From NCBI GenBank assembly GCA_007844125.1, contig CM017565.1, positions 16,531,206 through 16,595,205 on the forward strand: DNA of 64,000 nt, given 5' to 3'. Source of the stretch: Sinonovacula constricta (taxonomy: Eukaryota > Mollusca > Bivalvia > Cardiida > Solecurtidae). A program made the translations under genes and the position numbers. Below the pieces are notes generated by a model, which did not search any database, was not told where the DNA came from, and was given only the letters and a program-made list of their open reading frames with translations. This document shows, one piece after another, positions 1 through 12,500 of the stretch (within the stretch, counting starts at the first letter, position 1; the number at the start of each line of letters is the position of its first letter).

Positions 1-34
1 GTGAACACGGAGGACAAGGTGGTCTACCTTCTAG
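1..34 (+). CDS. Copy A exon 1 (3' end only)
   Basis: Reads in frame from base 1 and ends with one base of a split codon before the donor GTTTGT (35). It is nearly identical to 9371..9404 of the paralogue. The signal peptide and cysteine module lie to the left of the window. Confidence 0.8.
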
Positions 35-3000
35 GTTTGTAATCTCTTCCTTATCAACCTTCTACTCTCCCTCCACATCCTCAACCTCCTCATCTTCATG
101 ATCAAAAGTAGCAGCGGTGGTAAAAACAGCCGCATCATCACCAAGAGAAATTATCACCAGCATTTAGTACTAACTTTTTAATAAAAAATCAATGAAAAAA
201 ATCATCATCATAAGCAGCAGTTAAAATTTCTTTTCATCAATACAATGACATAGAATGTATAATATTTTCATCACCAACTTCATTAGCCACAGAAACAACA
301 ACAACAACAGCAGCATCTCCATCATCATCAAAATCAGAAGAAGCAGAGCTTTTTCAATTAGACCATGTGATCAGCATTTCTTTGATTCCGACAGTAACTG
401 TATTTTCTGTCAATAACACTAAACATGTTTTTTTCCGAATCAATTTCGTTTCTTCTGTAAATTACTTACAAAGTGATTAATCATCAACAGCATTAGGAGT
501 AGTAGCAGCAGCGGCGGTGTCAGCAGCAACAACAATAGCAATCACCATCATTATATTAGCAGTCTTCTTCAATTTAAAAAAAAAATGCAGAATCATCTTT
601 AATTACTTACACCTTAATAAATAATTTTTAGAATCTCCAAGAAAACCAACACCAACAACAAAGACAACTACGAAACCGCCAACGACCCAGTCGACATCTA
701 CGCAACCAACAACGACTACGCTACCAACAACAGCACATCTAACATCAACAACGCAACAAGAAACAAGCACACTTCTACCATTATCTACGCAACCCCCAAC
801 AACCCAATCAACAGCAAATATGCAATCAACAACAACTTCACAACAAACGGAATTCACACGCCTAACACAACCAGCAACAACTACCAAACCAACAACAACT
901 ATACAACACACAACTGCAACACAACAAACCACTACTACACAACATTCAAGTACACACCTAACAACAACATCACCTTCGCCAGCTTCAGAGTTAACAACAA
1001 CAACGCAACCAACAACATCATCGCAACCAACAACAACTACAAAATCAACTCTTACACACTCAACAACAACTACACAACCTCAAACAACAACAGTACCAAT
1101 AACAACACAAACCACAATAATAACACAAACAACATCTAATAAACCACCAACAACTGAACAACCAAAAACAACGACACAGCCACTAACAATTACACAACCA
1201 CTAACAACAACAACGTCTCCAACAACTTATCAACCATCACCACCAACAACTGAACACACAGTGACAGATCCACTAACAATTACACAACCACTATCAACTA
1301 CAGCATCTCCAATAACTACTCAACCACCATCAGCAACACAATCATCAACTACACAACCACCAACAACAAACCAACAAACAACTACTACACAACAAGCAGC
1401 GACTTCACTATCAACAAGTACAGAAGTAGCAACTACTGCTCAACTATCAACGACAATGCAAGCAGCAGCAACCACTCCTTCGATGTCGGCTGAAACAACA
1501 ACCCAACAAACAACAACCCAACAAACAACCGTCAACAATTCAACAACTCCATCTCCTATAAGTATGATCTATGTTATACATATTAACATTGTTCAATACT
1601 ATGAAAGTTCTACCAATAAAATGCATTTAGTAAATAATAAAAAGTTCGTTATTTAAATCTACATCGACGCACGTTGTTACGTTTTTTCTAGGTATATGTT
1701 GGGTATTGCGATGAGATGTCTGGATTTATCATTGAAATCAAACGACTTTAAACAGTGAAACCACCAACAGCATTTAAGAACAAAGGATTTCCTTTCTGTT
1801 AAAGGGGGTATCCGACAGTTTGGACAACAATTTCTTTTCTCAAATAACAAAATAAGTCATTGTTGCCTAAAAGGGTCCTGCAAAATGTTGTACATTGATG
1901 GCCTAGATCTGTGTGAATTGTCAAGCATAAATCACCGGTCGTCATTGCTAACAAGTATTTCCTATTCAAGCCACGCTACAGGGATAGCTATTTTTAACCT
2001 TAGAAAACCACGAAACCGCTTTTCAGATCCCGTAATAATTTTATCTGGGTAATCCGCTCTGACGCTGATTTCTATTTTCAGCAAAGACCACTATCGAGCT
2101 TTTAATACAGTTAGGAAGAATGCACAGAGTGGTTCTTTCGTGATCAGTTATGTCTAATAAATCAGTCTGTGTTCAAAGTCGTTTTATTAAGAATAGAGTA
2201 TAAATTTACACACAAATGATATAACTATGTATAAAACGCACATATTTATTATTCTATCTTAACGTACTCAATAACTTCCATTTTTCCATAATTAAAAATG
2301 GTATTACATTTTTGTTTTGATCAAATTTTTTGCTAATTTTATTACAAAATCAACCGCAGACAGGGGCGTGCCTGGGCAAACGCACTAACGCACAAGCGTA
2401 CAGTTGATGTAATACCCTCTACGGTGGTTTATTTTTTTAAAAGGAGGAGCACGCGTCCCCTCCCGACAGTTATTGTGTGTATACTCAAACAGGGTACGGG
2501 CACCCCATTGGCATCTCATTGGCAGAATTTGGAATTATGTTTTCAGAATGAATAGGTTGCATATGAGTTTTTAGTTGTAGGAAGGCGAGGTTCAAAGAGG
2601 GAATTAAAAGTTAACATGTTTTGTACAGAGTTGTTTTAAATTTAGTTTTAGGTTCCAGACATAAAACTTATCAATTTGTTGTGTTATTTTTTCCGGTGGA
2701 AGATCTGTTTTATTTCAATCGTAGTCAACAAAAGGTGTACTCATTATTGACCACTCTGGAAAATAATAATCGCTCATAAATTTATGTGTGTTACGCTGGA
2801 TTTTAACTTTCTGTGATCTAACGCCCAATATATCACGGTTTAGAGTTCAGATAGAGTTGTAATTTTATCACGAAGGCCATAGGTTTTAAAGTTAAAGGAA
2901 CATATATTCTATTGCAGTAAAATATTCCCGATTCAAGCCGTGATATATTGTTTACTTTATCACGGCAGAATGCTTCTTTGTTCATATAAGTAAAATATTG

Positions 3001-3771
3001 ATGCCACTGTTGAGGTGACACATATCATGTGACATCTTAAAATAAACACTTTTCGTAATCTTGATGTCAAAGCTGTTGAAAACGTATTGTTATGGAAACA
3101 ATTATACCATATTAACGTGTATTGTGTTCGCTTTGAAATATGGAATAAAACTCTAGCGCAATATACAAACAGCATATCATTATGATACCTCCGATCATGT
3201 TGATCGAGACACAAAATATAGTATACTCCGCGGGAATCGCAATTCAAATTTGGTACGAAACGAAGCACGCCAGTATCGAACGCAAATGAAAATTAGTTCC
3301 CGGTACTGATGGCAATATATGTCAGCGCGACTTGTTTAAATAAAAGTGGCTTTTCATTTGTTTTAATTTGTTTCAATAGCATGTGAATCTGGTTGGTCAC
3401 CAATTGGTCATCGCTGCGTGAAAGTTTATCCGGTGAGTACCTGGAATAACGCCAAGATATCCTGCAACTCTTCTGGTGCCAGACTAATCCACATCTACCG
3501 TGCATCAGAGATATTCACGTTGACACAGCTCAGTACATCAAGTACAAGCAGTGGCCCACCAACTAGCGTCTTCTGGACTGGCATCAACGACATCGGAACA
3601 GAAGGTTTCCCGGTGGGCGTGGCTGGACAAAGTATCACAGCCGACGTTATGGCTGTGATCTCTAGCAACAGCGCACCAGCAGACTGCGCCACAGGTTTTA
3701 GTGAGAATCTTAACTTCGCTGTATGTACAAGCAATCTGCCGTACTTTTGCGAGAAGGACGCAATAAATTAG
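1..3771 (+). CDS. Secreted PAN/apple - mucin - C-type-lectin-like protein, copy A (5' partial)
   Basis: Spliced model: exon 1 (<1..34), exon 2 (632..1561), exon 3 (3380..3771), both introns phase 1. Position 1 is inside exon 1; bases 1-34 match the end of exon 1 of the downstream paralogue (shared residues VVYLL, then the same CTAG/GTTTGT donor). Exon 2 encodes about 310 residues rich in Thr, Gln, Pro and Ser, the composition of an O-glycosylated mucin-like stalk. Exon 3 encodes a long-form C-type lectin-like domain ending in CEKDAIN. By analogy with copy B the product should be secreted, with an N-terminal signal peptide lying left of the window. The visible part has no membrane segment. Ligand unknown: the usual EPN/QPD and WND sugar-binding motifs are not visible. 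It probably acts outside the cell as a recognition or mucus-associated protein; that role is inference. Joins are frame-consistent throughout. Confidence 0.85.
35..631 (+). other. Copy A intron 1
   Basis: 597 bp, rich in degenerate trinucleotides (ATC, AGC, ACA), like the CAT-rich intron 1 of copy B, so the microsatellite probably predates the duplication. The acceptor is AATTTTTAG at 623..631. Confidence 0.7.
632..1561 (+). CDS. Copy A exon 2, Thr-rich mucin-like stalk
   Basis: 930 bp (310 codons), phase 1 in and out. Low-complexity TTTQP / TTTTQ-type repeats with no cysteines. Without splicing the frame runs on to a stop at 1656, but the GTATGA donor at 1562 lies exactly where copy B has its GTAAAA donor, so the exon ends at 1561. 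It is 267 bp longer than the copy B exon, showing stalk length change between paralogues. Confidence 0.85.
1562..3379 (+). other. Copy A intron 2
   Basis: 1818 bp. Holds a TTAA-ended MITE-like element (about 1799-2180). The remainder (2180-3379) is AT-rich, and I see no gene in it. Polypyrimidine and AG acceptor: TTTGTTTCAATAG, ending at 3379. Confidence 0.7.
1799..2185 (+). repeat. TTAA-ended MITE-like element, 3' end not found
   Basis: Starts TTAAAGGGGGTATCCGACAG, the 5' end shared by copies near 31012, 31958, 50557 and 24181. Its interior resembles the copy at 31012-31390 (shared AATAAGTCATT and GTGTTCAAA segments). The expected inverted 3' end is not seen. Confidence 0.6.
3380..3771 (+). 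CDS. Copy A exon 3, C-type-lectin-like domain
   Basis: 392 bp. Begins with two bases completing a split codon, then CESGW. Six cysteines in the long-form CTLD pattern: the CESGW..RC hairpin pair, a C in KISC, the C of ADC, the C of AVC and the C of YFCEK. The CTLD core motif appears as WTGIND, and the terminal LPYFCEK is typical. There is no WDG, EPN, QPD or WND, so canonical calcium-dependent sugar binding is not supported. Stop at 3769-3771. Confidence 0.85.
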
Positions 3772-3849
3772 CACTACAACACTGAATGCTGTTTCATTAG
3801 TTCGTTTGCTTACTTTGTTGTTGTTTTTTGTACTTTTTTTTGCATCACA

Positions 3850-4025
3850 TGGACACAATTATGGTAATATTGGCGATTTTCAGCTTATTTTTTGGTAGAT
3901 GTAAATGAAGAACCACAGGCGCACTGCAGGTAAGCTGGAAAACTTCCCCACCTGAAAGTTCTCACCAGGACCGAGACTCGAACCAACGTTTAAGTCGGCG
4001 ACTCTTACCGCTCGAAGCCTCTCTC
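3850..4025 (-). repeat. Degenerate tRNA-derived SINE, family S3
   Basis: On - it carries a decayed tRNA-like head with a B box resembling GGTTCGAGTC, followed by the S3 body (CTTACCTGCAGTGCGCC-like stretch, then a TGGTTCTTCATT-like stretch). Similar to copies near 45.8, 48.3 and 49.2 kb. No target duplication found. Confidence 0.55.
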
Positions 4026-5162
4026 CTGTGTTTAGTCTGAAGGATTAGCTCCATTAACTTTAAGCAGTTATACTACTTAAAACGAGGTTGCTTTAAAGAG
4101 CTGTCTTTTCTAAACAGTTTTACATATTAACTACTAAGTAACAAAGCACGACATTTATTATAATGTACGGACAAATACGCCAAGCTGTGTCTGTCTCTAA
4201 AATAAATTATGCTATGCTGTTTTGTTTTGTTTTCTAATTAAAAAATATGAAAACTATCTCCTTAGGAAAATATAAATAAAATTCATGCTGCAAATTACCA
4301 AATATATAAATATAATCCTAATGTAATTTATAGTCTAGTTTATTGTTTGAACCACAATGTTTATTTTTTACTGCCTTGAGTGTTGTACTGCAATATACAA
4401 TATTTGTGATTTTATCATAAGTACAAGCCAGTTTTTCACTTAACGGATTTATAAAACATTTCAATACATAATTGTTTCCTTAAACATTACTTAAATCCAT
4501 AATAAATTTCGCAGATACATTGTTATTTTTTCTTCGGCTTTACTATTTTTATCTGCATAAATACTAGAAAACGTATGTGCTGAACAATTAAGGATGTGTA
4601 TATATGTTTAAAAATGAAACATGAAATAAATGACAAAACTGTTAATAGAAGCAAAAAAAAAAGTACGAGCGATTGACTTTTTTAATTGCAACATTCTGTT
4701 CAAATTGCACTCGAAGAACATCGCTTTTGAGGATAATACAGTTTATAACAACTGCACATGTGACCCTATAATTTTAAAAGTAAATCTTAACAATTTAGAA
4801 ATTATAAAATTACAAAAATAATTAACGATGCCGGTCTTTGCGAATCACAGAATACTTTAAACCAGGCATGATATTAATTAAAAAAATCTTTGCCCTGAAA
4901 TGATTTGTCCTTCATAAAATTGTAATATATGTTAATTGTGTTTACGATTGTTTTGCTGTGATGTGTTTAGTGTGGTGTGTAACTTGCTTTTTACTTATAA
5001 TTGTCAGTATAACTAACTATAAATGCTATTATTTGGGTCATTTTATACTGGCATAGTTATTTTCGCTGAGGAGTGATTTCACCAAGACTATTTATGTCAA
5101 AACAAAGTATTCAGTATAAATTACCCAAATTATAAACACAGTTATTAAATAACGGAAGTGCA

Positions 5163-5400
5163 AGAGTGTTATTGAACAGTGTTACTGAACAGTGTTATTG
5201 AACAGTGTTATTGAACAGTGTTATTGAACAGTGTTATTGAACAGTGTTATTGAGCAGTGTTATTGAACTGTGTTATTGAACAGTGTTATTGAACAGTGTT
5301 ATTGAGCAGTGTTATTGAGCAGTGTTATTGAACTGTGTTATTGAACAGTGTTATTGAACAGTGTTATTGAGCAGTGTTATTGAGCAGTGTTATTGAACAA
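5163..5400 (+). repeat. 13-bp minisatellite
   Basis: About 18 head-to-tail copies of AGTGTTATTGAAC with variants GAGC and GAACT. The variant units recur in a pattern, suggesting multi-unit duplications inside the array. Confidence 0.95.
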
Positions 5401-7284
5401 CTTACTCATTCAGCGTCAAATCCTTTAAAACAGCTGCAACAGAAATTAATTACGTCAGAATTCGGGAATGGAGCGCGCGCCTAGCTCGTTATAGTGTAGC
5501 TGTATCGGCCAAATTGCGACATTTCCATCTTGTCTGTTTCTTTTCACATTGGACCAGTTTCATCAACCAATCAAATCACATCATTTGCATATTGGCAATG
5601 TTTTGTGTACTGGTCCTAACTTTTTATATTGACTCATTTTTGACAAAATACTGTGGATCTGGGCCGAAAATGCAATACAACATACAATATGAAATACATG
5701 TTATTATTTCAAAATGCAGCGTCCTTATTCGTATCAACGTACAATGTATTATTGCTGTGTAACACTGTGTAATTCTGTATTTTTTTTTCAGGTACAACAC
5801 ACTATAAATAATATAACATTATTGTTTCCACGACGGTCAAGGCTATGATCCTTTACTGTGTATATATAATATTCCTAGTATTATTCATACTCCCCCACTC
5901 CCAATAATTTCTGGATCCGTCCCTGGGGAGCTTATTTTATGTTTTTCGACACCTTACAGAAACCTTATCCAAGACGCTAAGACGCATGTTTATTTCAAAC
6001 ATTGGTTTCAGTTTAGTCTCAACTATTATTAGTCTATTACTATTTATTAAGATGTATAGTCACATTAATGTATTAAATGTGTAATAGTGACTAAATTGAA
6101 TCCTGACAAAAGATATATAACATTATTCACCATTGTACATGTATTCTGTTTTTTTCCAAATTTTAACTTTTTATCTAAGCTAACTTGAGTTTTGCGAATT
6201 TTTACGTAGAAGGTCGACGTTCTCAAATCTGACCATTAAATAATTTCGTACTTGTCCACATTGGACTAATAAAAAATAAAGAAAACACAGTAATGTCATT
6301 TGTTTTCTACATTTGTATTAGAGTATAATTTTCTAAATAAAAATACTTAAAAGCACACTTTTTTCTTTCTTTACTTTAATTCTTTAATTTTTCTTTTCTT
6401 TTTCTTTTTTTTTATGAATCTTTCTCGCTGACCGCGATTCCTTGTCGCCATTTTGGAGTGAAGAAATTGACTCGATTTCAATGGATAAAATTGGAAAACT
6501 AAAATCGGGTGATTTTATTCTCGGAAGGCCGAGTGTTGACGTAAATGACCGAACGTGTAACGTCGTAAACAGTTGAATGCCGACATTACACGAATGTTCA
6601 TGAGATTGAACAATCTGATCACCTCGGCCTTTATGCTATGCAAGAGACCTCTGACATAATAAGGCGCCATCTTGGATCTACTTTGTGTGTCTTAGTTTTA
6701 ATACTGGGTATTTAATGTTGACTTTTCAATTTTCCGTAAATCATATAGATTGTATTGATAAAAAAAATCGTTGTTATTGCAAGATATTCTCAACTAAATG
6801 ATATATATATAATTTGTTACTTTCTCGCGAACGGACACTGTTTCATAACTCAGGCGACGCACTTTGGTGTATTCTAGAGCTATGTACGAGGTGTATTTTA
6901 CGAACCATACGGAAATACCCGAAGTTTTACGATTGGAGATTGAATACACATCTAATACATTAACAGAGTTTGGCAACAAGTTCTAACAACTTAACAATGT
7001 GCACTCCCCTTAAAATTTGACATCAAAATGATATAACACGAACATAATGTAGATTGTGATGAACGAATCCAATAGGTTTGACGGCAATAAACTTGAAACG
7101 AAAATAAAATAACGATAAATTTCAGGAGACGTGAAAATTGACACTCTATTCGCACATTCTCGTTGATGTTTTGCTTAACAGAGTAACTTTCTAATGATTA
7201 AAAAACTTGAAGACATCTGTATTGATACTAAATCAAATAAACACAAACAAATCTAAACACAACACACGCTTAGTGACAGGGTAA

Positions 7285-7490
7285 ATGAATTGTAACTCAT
7301 CTGACTGCTTAGCCTCCCACAGGGTTCGAGACCCTTTCGGAGCGAATGTCTTAGTATGGGAAAGTCTTTAGCTGACCTGTCCTGTGTCGTGGTTCTACCA
7401 AAGTATTTGTCTTCCTCCAACAAAATAGATGGATGTCGCTATTATGATTGTAATTGGTGATATATTTATAAAAAAAAAAAAAAAACAAAA
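7285..7490 (+). repeat. SINE family S3, 5' truncated
   Basis: Shares with 35000-35251 the stretch TGACTGCTTAGCCTC, a B-box-like GGGTTCGAG, the CTTCCTCCA body and the GGATGTCGCTAT segment. Ends in an A-rich AAAAACAAA tail at 7470-7520. The start of the tRNA head is lost. Confidence 0.7.
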
Positions 7491-8319
7491 AAAAACAAAA
7501 AACAAACAAACAAAAAACATAACAAAATAAACACAAATGAATTCCGTACCTAGCGCTCAGTCATGGACGCAATTATACTCTTTGTCTGAAAGGACATGGG
7601 ATCATTTTACGGTCAGAATGTGACATGTACTAAGTTTTGATAAGTATGTAAATAATGTTTAAAATCATCAATATGATTAGGGCTTCATTCACATATCTAT
7701 GACATATCATAAATATTATCCTCTAAACGTCTATTATACAAAAAAAAATCAATTTCAGTAGCGGATTTAGTGAACCAACATTAAAAATTCCAAACCATAA
7801 ATAAAGTGGACTAAATTTTATACTTTATTACTTAATTGCATTGAATTTATACAATTATAATTCAATTTGAGGCATATTTTCTTAATTAAACTAATTTTTT
7901 AAACTTACAATTCAATTTAAGTAAGATATAATAATCTTTTTTGATCAAGAAACCCCATTACAAGATCAACAATGTGTTTTTATATGTTTCTGTCTAGACA
8001 GTTATAAAATATTAACTCGATTTTAAATAGAACAGACTATTTATTTGTTCATAAGTTGAAGGTTTGCAAAAGTAAACTTTTCGGCGAAGCAAACAATAAC
8101 AAATGAAAGAGTAGCATTGGTGCTTGCGGTTAAAGTCAACTGACATTGTATTTACACAATGGAGAAATTAAAATAAAAACACAAAAAATAACTTTACTGA
8201 TTTTTTAAGATGTGTGTCAACTACCGTATTCAAATTTATATAAAATATCTTCAATAGGAATCGTGCAGCGCGTGTTCAGTGGTTGGATACAGTGTCTTTT
8301 GTCACAATGTAAACGAATG

Positions 8320-8800
8320 TAATCAATTTTTCGTAGACGAAAAAAAGTAATAAAACGTTGCACTGATTAGATAAGTCGTTTTATGTAAATAGGCCTGATC
8401 GACTTTTTCTAACCGTTCATTTGGCCCAAACGGAACTCCTCGGGATATTCCGTCATCGATAAGATCATCTCTCGGATGTTTCTGACGCAATGATACGTAC
8501 AGAATCGTTACTTTTTGTTCGCCGGAAGAAGAATACGCGATAAAATAGTTGTTAAAAAGCGACGTGTGTAGATTATTGGGTAATTTTGCCATATGCATTT
8601 ATAGTTACCAATTTACATGTCGCATTTTCGTAAGACTACTATTACTGCATGTTCTATAGAGAAAACAACATATATATATCTTGTTGGTGGATGACGTCAT
8701 AGGCACCAACATGATTGTATTTTTTCGCGGGGTTTACCTGTATAAATCCGAGATGATTCGTGAATTGTCCGAGGTGTTCAGTATGCATTCGGACACGTAC
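8320..8800 (+). repeat. Interspersed repeat R1
   Basis: Shares GGAACTCCTCGGG, the TGTTTCTG.CGCAATGATAC stretch, TTTTGTTCGCCGGAAG and a terminal GAATTGTCCGAGGTGTT with 40180-40620. The reverse complement matches 13970-14300. No coding content recognised. Confidence 0.65.
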
Positions 8801-9009
8801 AAACGTAGTAAATAATTGATTGAACAATTAACGGAAATCTATTGTAATTCAAAAGCAAAATACACTGTATTTAAGAATACGTTACATAATTAATGATTGA
8901 TAAATAAAATCTTTAAAAAATAAATTAATAAAATCGACCTATGCAACCTGGTCTTTGTCAGTGGCGCCATTTTTTAAACAATAGTAACGTAGTGTCGTTC
9001 AGGTAATCA

Positions 9010-9017
9010 TATAAATA
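9010..9017 (+). promoter_or_regulatory. Candidate TATA box for copy B
   Basis: TATAAATA, about 115 bp upstream of the ATG at 9131, which would put transcription start near 9040 and leave a 5' UTR of about 90 nt. Inferred from position only. Confidence 0.4.
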
Positions 9018-9130
9018 CATAATCTCTTCAAGGACGAACACAATCACTGGCGACGCCATTTCGATCAGAGTCCTTTTAAAGACAGGACCTATCAAATCTT
9101 GGGAAATACTGTACATACAAAGCAAAGAAA

Positions 9131-9404
9131 ATGCTCGCTTTTAAGATAATGTTTTTATTTGTGATGTCCTGTGCTGTTGTTTTTTGTCGAATATACAGGG
9201 AACATCAACACAAAGCTCTAGGCAATATTGACGAAGCCGTGCTCTGCCCGAACGTTTTATTCTGCGCTAGAAACTGTGATATGCGACCGCTCTGTCAAGG
9301 CTGGTCGTATAACTCAGGTGAGGCGACCTGTTTTTTGAGTAACGGTGATGCTGATTCGGACAGTTTCATGGTTATGATGGATGGCGAAGTGGTCTACCTT
9401 CTAG
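9131..9404 (+). CDS. Copy B exon 1, signal peptide and PAN/apple-like module
   Basis: 274 bp; 91 codons plus one base. Donor CTAG/GTTTGT is identical to that of copy A. The signal peptide ends near AVVFC; the cysteine module follows. Confidence 0.88.
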
Positions 9405-9455
9405 GTTTGTAACCTTTAATCAAAATCATCATCATCATAATCATCCTCACTAAGG

Positions 9456-9503
<48 letters not shown>

Positions 9504-12500
9504 CCATCATTATCTTTGTCTTCATCTTCATCATCGTTATCGTCAATGTTGTCTTCATCATCATCATCATCATGCTCATCATCATCAACGTCTTTATCAT
9601 TTTCTTCTGCTTCTTAATTTTTGTTTGATCAATTATAAATTTAATCTCCTTTAACTACAAGGGGCGACACGTTTGAACTTATGTTTCCAGAATCCATCGA
9701 AAGATCTGCAGTAACAGCACAGTCAACAAATACCCAATTACCAGCAACACAAACAACAGCACAATCAACTACACAACCACCAACAACTATTCAACCAACA
9801 ACAACTATTCAACCACCAACAACTATTGAACCAACAACAACTATTCAACCACCAACAACTACTGAACACACAACAACTACACAGCCAAAAACATCTAACG
9901 AACAAACATCAACGACACAATCAGCACTAGCTACACAGCAAGCAACAGCTACCCAAACAACATCAACTACACAACCACCAACAAATGACCAACAACAAAC
10001 AACGAGGCAATCAACAACTTCTCAACCCACAACAACTACACAACCACCGACAACTACACACCAACCAACAACTACACAACCACCACCAAATGATCAACAA
10101 CAAACAACGAGGCAATCAACAACTTCTCAACCCACAACAACTACCCAACCAACAACAGCTACAACAGCTTCACAGCCAACATCATCTACACAGTCAACGA
10201 GTACAGGATCAACCAATACCGCTCAACCAACAACGACAATTGCTACCCAAGTCACAACAACTACGCAATCAACAACAACTCCAACGATATCTGCTGGAAC
10301 AACAACCCAACAAACAACGAGCAACACTCCGACAACACTACCTTCTGTCATAGGTAAAAAAATGTATTTTATCATTCTGTAAGCTTCGCTAATGCTAGAT
10401 TTGTTTTAACTATATAATACTTGTAGTGTTTAAGTAACACGAGTCGTTTCTATACACACATAACGGACATTTTTACTTTAAACTTGTATCTGTTTCATTT
10501 TTTTGCTTAGTATTTTATAATTTATTTCCCTAGCAGTTCATTTATACGTAAAGCATATATTACATATGTAGGAATGTGCATGTTTTTAGTACTTTAACAA
10601 TGCCATGAATAGCTATTTAAAAACGACACTTTCATGTGATTTGTGTTCCTAAATTCGTCGGCTATTTAAAAAAGTGCGGCATACCGTTTCGTCCAGACTA
10701 GGACAAATATGGGCGGAGCGAAATAGCTAATTTTATCACATGATTCCCCTTGTTTTCCAATCAATACACCATTTACATATTTTGTTATCTCTAGTGTAAT
10801 ACAGCTTTTTGATTGATGACGTCGTCGACGTCATCATAATGCAGATCGTCTCATACCACTATTTTACAAAGTATTGTTGTTAAAATTTCGTACAATCGTA
10901 TATTGGTGATTAAAGTCAAGTGATAAAAGAAATCTGACACTCGTCATCTGATACAAACATTTATAAATATCGTCCAAAAAAAAGAGGAAGAAAACTCGCC
11001 AAAGATATACATATCTACACAGGGCCGGGATGCACGTTTTACTTGCTTATTTGTTTCCATTAAAATATAACGATATATTTACTTTGTATAGATTTTTTTT
11101 TACAGCGGAAGCACAAATCCTCCAAATCGGCTAATTGTATAGCGTCATATAATAGGTCACCTCTATGTATGAAATAGACACTGTCAGGTTAAACTATTTC
11201 GTGGAGAGTGTATCTCAATAATGCTGTAGACGGGTGTAAAGTTGGTAAATAGACCAACTTCTGTCTATTGTGGACCGTTCCGCCAGAATCAGATGTTTAA
11301 TTGGTACAAAATGAAGGGCATACTTATGAAACGTGTATGAAAAAAAGAATGCGCTTCCTTGTAGTGTTCACTGCGTCGAAAAATTAGTCACAAGTTGTTA
11401 ATTCGACAACCGATGAAGATAACTACTCTTAAATATTTTTGTGTTCGATAAAACAAAACGTCTCATGCCATATCAGCCTCCAAATCATACATGAAGTTCA
11501 AGGGCCTTTAAGATCACAGTAACCTCTGCTATCAAAGAGAAGAAAAAACGAAAAGAAAATAGTGCTTGACGAACAAGATTTGAACGAGAACACGATAATG
11601 ATATATTTTTATTCACCGCGTATGATATTGTCATCTAGGGAAAACCAGCTGACCTTACAGAGTTCGAAAATACCGAGCGCGACAAGAAATTGTTCGATGT
11701 ATTTCAAATTTAGGGTGTGAAACGAAATATTGTCACATAGTTTAAAACCCCGGAGCATTAAAATAAAATCAAGTTTTCACATTAGTATGTCCAGTATGCT
11801 TATGCTATATTTAAATGAGAGTATATAGTAAAAGAGCTACTTTTTACATAAACTACCATCTTAGATATACAGCATTCTGTTAAACTAGTTATGTAACCAA
11901 CACAATGCGAGATCACTTTCCCGGTCTTTCCCGGTCTTTCCCGGTCTGCATTATAGTTTTATTCTAATAATCAAATATTACAAATGTTTCCAATTATTGT
12001 TTTGATATATTACATTTAAATCGCGTAGAATATTTTAACATTGACATCGACATCGCTGTACACACGCGTGATCTCACCTTTGATCACGTGTTACTCGAGA
12101 CAGCTGTGGTTCCTCTTGCACAGCGAGACCTAACCGGGTGAGGTGTGTGAGACCCTACAATTCCGCATCCGGTGTTGTTAACCGCTGAAGTTTATGGCTC
12201 GAGAACCAAGGCAGGTTGACCAGCTTTATCGCGGGAAAGTAGGTCGCTATGGCCCTTTGATGGTTATCTCATTCTAAATCCTAGAAAATGTATTCTCGCA
12301 CGATTTAGAGTGGTTAATTTCATTTACTTTATTTGCATCTACTTTAAACAGACGGGGTATCTGTATGTAAATATTGGATTATTTAGCCCTGTTATAGATA
12401 GTTTCCACATCAGTGAAAATCCCTTATCTTGGCAGCCATCTTTGATGGTAACTTCAAGGGATTTTTATATGAATTGTATAGAAGGGTAAATTTTATTTTC

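Larger units (their letters stand above)
3772..9007. other. Intergenic region between the two lectin-like genes
   Basis: AT-rich, with no supportable gene. Holds a degenerate SINE near 3.85-4.03 kb, a 13-bp minisatellite (5.16-5.40 kb), another SINE (7.29-7.49 kb) and an interspersed repeat (8.32-8.80 kb). An AATAAA at 4201-4206 is a possible polyadenylation signal for copy A, about 430 bp after its stop. Confidence 0.6.

Noticed and set aside
603..932. Val/Cys-rich frame on - across copy A exon 2
   Set aside because: Antisense shadow of the Thr-rich repeat.
1562..1656. Continuation of copy A exon 2 to the stop at 1656
   Set aside because: The donor at 1562 corresponds exactly to the copy B donor, and the lectin exon follows in the matching phase.
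9985..10353. Gln/Asn/His-rich frame overlapping copy B exon 2
   Set aside because: Alternate frame of the Thr-rich low-complexity exon; the Thr frame is the one that splices in phase to the signal and lectin exons.
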